Source: Scenedesmus sp. ARA3 (lineage: Eukaryota; Chlorophyta; Chlorophyceae; Sphaeropleales; Scenedesmaceae). From it: DNA of 12,253 bases. The DNA lies in NCBI GenBank assembly GCA_004335835.1, contig RWJK01001058.1:1156-13408 (forward strand), written 5' to 3'. This document shows, piece by piece, positions 7,370 through 12,253 of this stretch; within the stretch, counting starts at the first letter, position 1; every line of letters begins with the position of its first letter. Under the pieces are notes generated by a model. It was not told where the DNA came from and did not search any database. It was given only the letters and a program-made list of their open reading frames with translations. The position numbers were made by a program, and so were the translations under genes.

Positions 7370-7796
7370 TGTGTTTCTCCACACACTGGCACCCACGCTC
7401 TTATCTGCAGGTGACTGATCTTAGACTGATCTAAGACTGATCTGACAACCATGCCCCTCTGTTCACCTTGCTGCAACGGCGTGAGCCAACACGCTGCATG
7501 CAAGGACCCACAGCCAGCCACCAACACATATCACATGAAGCAGACACGTATACAGAGCTGCAACGCGGGTGGTACAGGTAGCTGGGCAAGCTGGCAAGGC
7601 AGCAAGGCACGTGATCAGCAAAGCTAGTCACGCGACAAGCGCGCAACTGAAAAGTCTGAGACAGTGCCAGCCACTGCGGCAGCAAGGCACACACACACAG
7701 ACAGCACACCTGCACGTATCAATTTACAACCAGAGTTGCAAGCCTAACTGACAACTTTGCCTGAAAAGAGCAAAGCAAGTAAGCACGCACGCCAGC
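7370..7796 (+). other. No gene recognised; short 11-bp triplet repeat
   Basis: GACTGATCTTA, GACTGATCTAA and GACTGATCTGA lie head to tail at 7413-7445. A short CACACACACAC run is near 7688. The sequence is A+C-rich on the plus strand and short ORFs have no domain signature. Confidence 0.4.
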
Positions 7797-7868
7797 AGCA
7801 CCCTGAGGGTCTGCATTGAAACCCTGAACCCTAACCCTGAACCAAAACCCTGAATTGAAACCCTGACA
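7797..7868 (-). repeat. Interstitial telomere-like stretch
   Basis: Several degenerate CCCTGAA/CCCTAA units occur, including AACCCTAACCCTGAACC and CAAAACCCTGAA; the minus strand reads as TCAGGGTTT and TTAGGGTT variants. It resembles plant/algal TTTAGGG or TTTTAGGG telomere DNA but is too short and impure to be a chromosome end. Confidence 0.45.
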
Positions 7869-7948
7869 CCAAAAGAAGCGACCACATCTGTAACGCTCGA
7901 GTCCCCAGCGGCGGGCAAACGCGCTGAACAATTTGGAAATCCGGCCTT

Positions 7949-8258
7949 TTCTGCAATGCAAGGTGTGGCAGCTGCTGCAGCAGTGCCGCAGTTGGCAGCT
8001 GCCGCCGGCCGTCAGCGACAGACAGAGCCACTGGCGAGTCTCAAACACGCGTGCCGCAACATGCAAGGAGGGTGCCAGCAGACGCCGCAATGCTCAAGTC
8101 CACAGCAAGGGGCCCAGCGTGCTGCACAGTTTAGGATCAAGCCTTCTTTGCGATGCGGGGTGTGGCAGCTGCTGCAGCAGTGCCGCAGTTGGCGCTGCTG
8201 CCGGCCGTCAGCGACAGACAGAGCAACCGGCCAGTCTCAAACACGCGCGCCGCAGCAT
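7949..8258 (+). repeat. Direct duplication, 197-bp offset
   Basis: About 105 bp beginning near GTGTGGCAGCTGCTGCAGCA (7963 and 8160) is repeated with few differences, running through CAGTGCCGCAGTTGG, CCGGCCGTCAGCGACAGACA and CAGTCTCAAACACGCG-like sequence. The unit includes the palindrome CAGCTGCTGCAG. Confidence 0.88.
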
Positions 8259-8337
8259 GGAAACACGCGACTCAGGCTGTGAGAGCGGGTTCCTGTGTGT
8301 GTGGAAGTGTCCTGCAACCTGCAGCAGCAATGCGCCG

Positions 8338-8530
8338 CGCCAATAATGCGCCACCCAAACGCTCATGCGACGGCTTTTTAACTGTGGGGATATGACTGAA
8401 TGCACGGCCACAGCACGCTCACGCAAGAGGGCCACAGCCAATCGCCAATAATGCGCCACCTGAACGCTCATGCACCTGCTGTTGTGGGGTGGATGCTGTA
8501 CGCACAGCACGCTCACGCAAGCGTGCCAGG
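8338..8530 (+). repeat. Duplicated block with AATAATGCGCCACC and CAGCACGCTCACGCAAG
   Basis: CGCCAATAATGCGCCACC is at 8338 and 8445, followed in each copy by AACGCTCATGC. CACAGCACGCTCACGCAAG is at about 8409 and 8505. The order is the same in both, so this is a tandem duplication of about 100 bp. Confidence 0.8.
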
Positions 8531-8651
8531 CGCTGGCCCCCCAAAAAACCATGTGTGCCACCCAGCCGCTGTAATCATGCATGCAGAGCTCGGCGCAAAT
8601 AAGCGACTGCTTGCAGCTCTCTGCAGGCTTCATTACGACCAGATTGTCTCC

Positions 8652-8752
8652 GGCCGGTGCAACAAGCCGAATTCCCTCCAGCCGATGCAACAAGTCAGAA
8701 TACCTGCGGCTGATGCAACGAGTCGCATTCCCTCCAGCCGGTGCAACAAGGT
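8652..8752 (+). repeat. Four-copy short repeat, CCGRTGCAACAAG type
   Basis: The core GGTGCAACAAG / GATGCAACAAG / GATGCAACGAG / GGTGCAACAAG lies at about 8656, 8686, 8711 and 8741. The first, third and partly the second are followed by AATTCC/GCATTCC and TCCAGCC. The unit is 25-30 bp. Confidence 0.8.
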
Positions 8753-8790
8753 GTGCAGAGTGAGCACGTCTGTGAAGCTGGTCCAGTGCG

Positions 8791-9390
8791 CGCACTGCAG
8801 CAGTGCTGCTTCATAAAGCCTTGCAAGCATGCAGCCGCACTGGCGCTGAACCCTGGCCACAGCTGACAGCTGGTGCAGTGGGCGCAGCGGGCGCGAAGGA
8901 GCATCAAACACCACAATGCACGACACGGACACACCCTGCAATGGAGGGCAATCAGGGTTGCGTCAGCGCAATGCACTCGACTGCGCACTTAGCATCTCAT
9001 GCGTGCTACAGCAGCTGCCGAGCCCCACACGCCGCCCCCACAGTCGGCCTAGCCACATCACAGCAGTCTGCTTCATACAGCCTTGCAAGCATGTAGCCGC
9101 ACTGCAGCTGTACCCGGGAACCCTGCCAAAGACTGCAGCAGTGCTGCTTCACAAAGCCTTGCATGCATGCAGCGGCACTGGAGCAGTGCTGCTTCATAAT
9201 GCCTTGCAAGCATGTAGCCGCACTGCAGCAGTGCTGCTTCATAATGAATTGCATGCATGCGGCCGCACTGCAGCAGTGCTGCTTCATAATGCCTTGCATG
9301 CATGCGGCCGCACTGCAGCAGTGCTGCTTCATGAAGCATTGCATGCATGCAGCCGCACTTGAGCTGAACCCGGGAACCCTGCCAAAGAGT
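8791..9390 (+). repeat. 45-bp tandem array with outlying copies
   Basis: GCAGTGCTGCTTCAT starts at 9138, 9183, 9228, 9273 and 9318, a period of exactly 45 bp. Outlying relatives start at 8800 and 9063 (GCAGTCTGCTTCAT). Each unit continues through GCMTTGCATGCATGC-like sequence and GCCGCACTG. The array is bracketed by CCCGGGAACCCTGCCAAAGA at about 9113 and 9368, so the array lies inside a larger direct repeat. Because 45 is a multiple of three, long frames with a 15-residue period appear on both strands; I treat them as by-products. Confidence 0.93.
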
Positions 9391-9594
9391 GCCCAAACAT
9401 GATGCGCATAAGCTGGTTTTGAAATGCAGGGATGCGCAACAGCACAATGCGCCAGAAGCCTTGCAAACACGCACGCACACTGGACCTGGATCCCCGCCAT
9501 GACTGCAATCCTGCAGGGTGGGCACTGCCCAAAGACGATGGGCACAAACTGCAATGTAGGCACATGAGCACACTAAGAATGGATCCCGCAATGT

Positions 9595-9870
9595 CCGGGT
9601 TCCTGGCTGAAACTGGCAATGAAGCACCTTCAGCCTCAAGCCATGCATACGTATCGGAGTTGACACCATGCCAGGCCCCATGACTGTGCAACACTGCCGG
9701 TGCCTGGCCCCCCAAAAATGCACGCATTTGCAAACACTGAGATGCGATCCCGCAAGGCCAGGGCCCTGACTGAAACTGGAAACAAAGCATCTTCAGCCTC
9801 AAGGCATGCATAGCCACTGGAGTTGAAACCCTGCCAGGCCCCATGACTGTGCAACACTGCCGGTGCCTGC
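9595..9870 (+). repeat. Direct duplication, 163-bp offset
   Basis: GGCCCCATGACTGTGCAACA occurs at 9674 and 9837, followed in both by CTGCCGGTGCCTG. Upstream, both copies share CTGAAACTGG, CTTCAGCCTCAAG and GCATGCATA. A weaker third relative may lie at 9480-9540 (CCATGACTGCAAT, GGGCACTGCCC). Confidence 0.85.
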
Positions 9871-9879
9871 CCCATAGCA

Positions 9880-10110
9880 CGGTGCATCAGCCGTCGCGAG
9901 AACACAGGCGCATGTAGCACATACACAAACATTGCAGATGACTAATCCACGCCATGTACCGAACCCTGGGACTAAACAAAGCACCTTCAGAGTCCATACT
10001 GCAGCAGCCAAGCGACTGCCAAATGATTGCAAAGTGGCCGAATCAGTGGAATCCTGGTCAATGCACTGCGAGCCACACCACCACCCAAAACCCAACCCCT
10101 GACAACCAGA
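9880..10110 (+). other. No gene recognised
   Basis: A+C-rich single-copy-looking sequence. The open frames on either strand lack recognisable motifs and overlap the neighbouring repeat blocks. Confidence 0.35.
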
Positions 10111-10545
10111 GCACAAAACCCTGATCTGAGCCTAAAACCCGACCCCGGTAGAAGCTGAGCACAGCAGTTCAGCCAAACCAAGACCCTGGTCAAATCAGAA
10201 CCTCAAAGGTGGCATGCCATATGCATGCCATGTTGTGGATCTGCAAGCAGGCTGCCAAGATCAGCAGCACCACCATCCACCACAACCCTGACAACCAGCA
10301 CAAACACCTTGGTCTCCTGGTCAAGCTATGCTTGAAGGTGTGCAGCTTTGCATTCTTCATGCTAGACTGTCCATCTTTACAAACATCAGCTGATCCGGCC
10401 AGGACCGCAAAAGAGCTGCACAGCTGCACCTCGCCGGACCTTGCCAGTCCCCGCCAGTAGCTGAGCACAGCAGTACATCCAAACAAAACCCTGATCATAA
10501 CCAAAACCCTAGGTGGCATGATGTGTGGTACATCTGCAAGTAAGC
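10111..10545 (+). repeat. Duplicated block with telo-box-like AAAACCCT motifs
   Basis: GCTGAGCACAGCAGT, a CCAAAC segment, AAACCCTG/AGACCCTGGTC and AGGTGGCATG occur in the same order at about 10153-10215 and 10460-10520. Both copies are followed by GATCTGCAAG / CATCTGCAAG. AAAACCCT is at 10115, 10485 and 10503, and CCTAAAACCC at 10131; AAACCCTA at 10504 equals the plant telo-box. Whether these have any regulatory role is unknown. Confidence 0.7.
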
Positions 10546-11080
10546 TGATCCGGCCCAGACCGCAGAAGAAGATGCACAACCGCACCTAGTTCTGTCAGCG
10601 CGCAAACATGCACAGGGCCACTCAGCAGCACCCTGCAGCACTCTTGACCTTGGTTCCCTCCTTCGTGATGCTGGTTCGCTTCACTTGTCCCTTGCTTGCA
10701 GCAATGCAATGATACACTTGCCTGCTGCCTTCAACACCGCTGCTCTCATCTCTTCAACAAGACTGTGTTCTGATGGCCTCCTCATGGTAGCCTCAATGAC
10801 ACTATTCAACACGCTTTCTGGTCAGAGCTCGCCGCCATGAGCAAAAGGCCACTTCATGCACGGCAAAAACAGCAACACGCATGGAGGTGACCTGAGAGTA
10901 ATTTGGCTAGGCGATACAAAACATCACGCTAGAAGCACAGACAGCCTGAACTGATCAAATGCCGCTGCAAACAGCGTCACAGCCTCGCTGCAAACAGCGT
11001 TAAAGCCTCGCAGCCTCAAAGCAAGCCAGTGTATAAGCTCGCCTTTGAACTGACGTTGACACACCTGACTGAAACAAGCA
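10546..11080 (+). other. No gene recognised; two adjacent small stem-loops
   Basis: The only clear structure is CGCTGCAAACAGCGT at 10963-10977 and again at 10986-11000. In each, CGCTG pairs with CAGCG around a CAAA loop. The following GCCTC is also repeated. No coding motif was recognised up to the start of the kinase-derived repeats. Confidence 0.45.
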
Positions 11081-11083
11081 CAA

Positions 11084-11119
11084 ACGCCGCCACCAGCATC
11101 ACCAGCGCATCCAACACCA

Positions 11120-11121
<2 letters not shown>
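11084..11121 (-). pseudogene. Kinase C-terminal fragment, copy 4 (truncated)
   Basis: On the minus strand this reads VLDALVMLVAAF after a CAG tract, matching only the first residues of the kinase C-terminal module (DALVMLGKACMAY) before the similarity stops. It is the most distal and shortest of the copies. Confidence 0.7.
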
Positions 11122-11151
<30 letters not shown>

Positions 11152-11153
<2 letters not shown>

Positions 11154-11353
11154 AGAACAACTCCACTGCCGGCGCCGCTGCCGCCGCCTCCGCAGCAGCA
11201 GCCACACCATCACCACTCACGCTGCAGCTGCCGCTGTGCCCCGTGATCACCTCATTCAATGGCTCAAGGATCTCCAGGATATCCTGGAAGGTGGGGCGCT
11301 CCGCTGCATTGTGGCCATGCAAGCCCGCCCCAGCATTACTAACGCATCAAACA

Positions 11354-11354
<1 letters not shown>
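11152..11354 (-). pseudogene. Kinase C-terminal module, copy 3 (frameshifted)
   Basis: This starts VFDALVMLGRACMA after a CAG tract (11356-11391), then loses the frame: GCCACAATGCAGCGGAGC stands in place of GCCTACAATCCTGCGGAGC. The DNA matching PTFQDILEILEPLNEV and the Ala-rich tail continues to a TGA at 11152-11154, which is followed at once by another CAG tract. Confidence 0.85.
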
Positions 11355-11386
<32 letters not shown>

Positions 11387-11403
11387 GCTGCTGATGATGA
11401 TGA

Positions 11404-11602
11404 TCAGAAGGACTCCACTGCCGGCGCCGCCGCCTCCGCAGCAGCAGCCACACCAGTACCACTCACGCTGCAGCTGCCGCTGCGCCCCGTGATCACCTCA
11501 TTCAATGGCTTAAGGATATTCTAATTGTCTTGAAAAGTGAGGCGCTCAGCAGGATTGTAGGCCATGCATGCACGCCACCAGCATCACCAGCGCATCCAAC
11601 AC

Positions 11603-11604
<2 letters not shown>
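11404..11604 (-). pseudogene. Kinase C-terminal module, copy 2 (frameshift and internal stop)
   Basis: Reads DALVMLVAC, then a one-base insertion shifts the frame. Later, restored-frame DNA matches PAERLTFQDN followed by a TAG stop. The 3' tail (NEVITGRSGSCSVSG, Ala run, PAVESF) is well kept and ends in TGA at 11404-11406. A CAT/CAG tract follows downstream. Confidence 0.87.
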
Positions 11605-11633
<29 letters not shown>

Positions 11634-11635
<2 letters not shown>

Positions 11636-11933
11636 AGAACGACTCCACTGCCGGCGCCGCCGCCGCCGCCTCCGCAGCAGCAGCCACACCATCACCACTC
11701 ACGCTGCAGCTGCCGCTGCGTCCCGTGATCACCTCGTTAAGCGGCTCAAGGATATCCAGAATATCCTGGAAGGTGGGGCGCTCCGCAGGATTGTAGGCCA
11801 TGCAAGCCTTGCCCAGCATCACTAATGCATCCGGTGCATCGTCTGGGAACTGCAATGTCTTCTTATCGCAGCAGACGGCGTTGACAACGGCCATATGGGA
11901 CATGCCTGCCCACGCACGGCTGCCCGTGACCAT
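11634..11933 (-). CDS. Protein kinase, last coding exon (TKL/Raf-like, C-lobe end)
   Basis: The final 99 residues of a protein kinase; the catalytic core lies beyond the right edge. The exon starts MVTGSRAWAGMSHMAVVNAV, matching the subdomain X region with its conserved Trp, followed by CCDKKTLQFPDDAPDALVML. GKACMAYNPAERPTFQDIL is the subdomain XI signature with the invariant Arg in ERPTF, and DILEPLNEVI is the closing helix. A Gly/Ser stretch and a short poly-Ala tail precede TGA (11634-11636). The pattern GMSHM...VV then RPTF...ILEPLN is typical of the large Chlamydomonadales family of Raf-like/TKL Ser/Thr kinases (family knowledge). The exon begins after a CTG tract ending CTGCAG|ATG, a plausible splice acceptor at 11934. 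The frame is also open upstream to 12164 through the tract, so a longer product cannot be excluded. Confidence 0.82.
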
Positions 11934-11935
11934 CT

Positions 11936-11970
<35 letters not shown>
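11934..11970 (-). repeat. CTG tract forming the acceptor side of the kinase exon
   Basis: On the coding (minus) strand, eleven CTG triplets are followed by CAG directly before the exon's ATG. As in intron 1 of the Gln-rich gene, a CTG microsatellite stands where a pyrimidine tract is expected. Unspliced, it encodes eleven Leu and one Gln. Confidence 0.85.
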
Positions 11971-11972
<2 letters not shown>

Positions 11973-12059
11973 TGTGAGCAGTGTCTTCTTGTCGCAGCAG
12001 ACGGCGTTGACGACTGCCATATGGGACATGCCTGGCCATGCACGGCTGCCGGTGACCAT
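11971..12059 (-). pseudogene. Kinase exon 5' half, copy 2 (in frame with the full exon)
   Basis: This encodes MVTGSRAWPGMSHMAVVNAV then CCDKKTLLTS before running into the CTG tract. It follows its own acceptor-like GCGTGCAG|ATG. Its ATG is 126 bp from that of the complete exon, so use of this acceptor would add 42 residues in frame, including poly-Leu. No donor follows the fragment. Confidence 0.85.
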
Positions 12060-12090
12060 CTGCACGCAGAAGCAGCAGCAGCAGCAGCAG
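12060..12090 (-). repeat. CTG tract between kinase fragments 1 and 2
   Basis: On the minus strand about six CTG triplets are followed by CTTCTGCGTGCAG, which supplies the acceptor-like sequence of fragment 2. Confidence 0.8.
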
Positions 12091-12180
12091 CGGTGTGAGC
12101 AGCGTCTTCTTGTCGCAGCAGACGTCTTTGACGAAGGCCATGTGAGACATGCCTGCTGACGCACGGCTGCCAGTGACCAT
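12091..12180 (-). pseudogene. Kinase exon 5' half, copy 1 (most upstream, diverged)
   Basis: Encodes MVTGSRASAGMSHMAFVKDV then CCDKKTLLTP. The conserved Trp of the GSRAW motif is Ser here, and there are further substitutions. It follows ATCACACGTGCAG|ATG, another acceptor-like site. Its ATG is 121 bp from that of copy 2, so it is out of frame with the rest of the kinase when read through. Confidence 0.83.
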
Positions 12181-12193
12181 CTGCACGTGTGAT

Positions 12194-12253
<60 letters not shown>
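12194..12253 (+). repeat. Pure AGC/CAG tract at the window edge
   Basis: Twenty uninterrupted AGC triplets run to the end of the window. On the coding (minus) strand of the kinase this is a CTG-phase tract upstream of the acceptor at 12181. Its true length is unknown because the window stops inside it. Confidence 0.97.

Noticed and set aside
7797..7868. True telomere or chromosome end
   Set aside because: The units are too few and degenerate, and ordinary sequence including a gene end continues on both sides.
8916..9723. Long ORFs on both strands over the 45-bp array
   Set aside because: A period divisible by three keeps any stop-free unit open. Both strands are open at once and there is no start context, domain or splice evidence.

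Overview
The window looks like nuclear DNA of a green alga of the order Chlamydomonadales. The inference rests on very abundant CAG/CTG tracts both inside exons (poly-Gln, poly-Ala) and inside introns, spliced genes with GT..TGCAG introns, a Raf/TKL-like kinase C-terminus of the kind common in volvocine algae, and scattered CCCTAAAA-like octamers. A Haematococcus-like genome fits best, but that is a guess without a search. No prokaryotic operon, rRNA, tRNA or CRISPR structure is visible.

Layout. (1) Positions 2-1656, plus strand: the 3' part of a spliced, Gln-rich gene, open at the left edge. Three coding blocks (2-547, 883-953, 1419-1656) join in frame. The product is possibly a bZIP-type regulator, but I do not recognise it firmly. 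Its last coding block is duplicated at 1728-1924. (2) About 1657-6150: G+T-rich plus strand with no convincing gene, built almost entirely of local direct repeats: a GTGACACCC minisatellite, a 285-bp unit in three copies, a 24-25-bp GGTCACAC minisatellite, a duplicated block at 5.1-5.4 kb and a ten-copy 59-bp array. (3) About 6150-7370: a transition zone with a triplicated ~120-130-bp unit and a 48-bp perfect inverted repeat around a 335-bp spacer. A third copy of the arm lies at 5434-5501. (4) About 7370-11080: A+C-rich plus strand, again only repeats: telomere-like motifs, a 197-bp duplication, an exact 45-bp five-copy array, a 163-bp duplication and others. (5) 11084-12253, minus strand: the last coding exon of a protein kinase (11634-11933). 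Two extra copies of its 5' half lie on the upstream side (11971-12059, 12091-12180) and three decayed copies of its 3' half on the downstream side (11404-11604, 11152-11354, 11084-11121), each separated by CAG/CTG tracts. The rest of the kinase lies beyond the right edge.

The two genes face each other across about 9.7 kb, and the switch from G+T-rich to A+C-rich composition near 6.2-6.8 kb agrees with convergent transcription. The main theme is duplication of exon edges together with CAG/CTG tracts in both genes. It has produced duplicated splice acceptors, a duplicated AG|GT junction that can act as an intron, and a duplicated terminal exon whose five differences over the 36 aligned codons are all synonymous. 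I see no new defence or metabolic system. The notable biology is repeat-driven remodelling of exons and introns.
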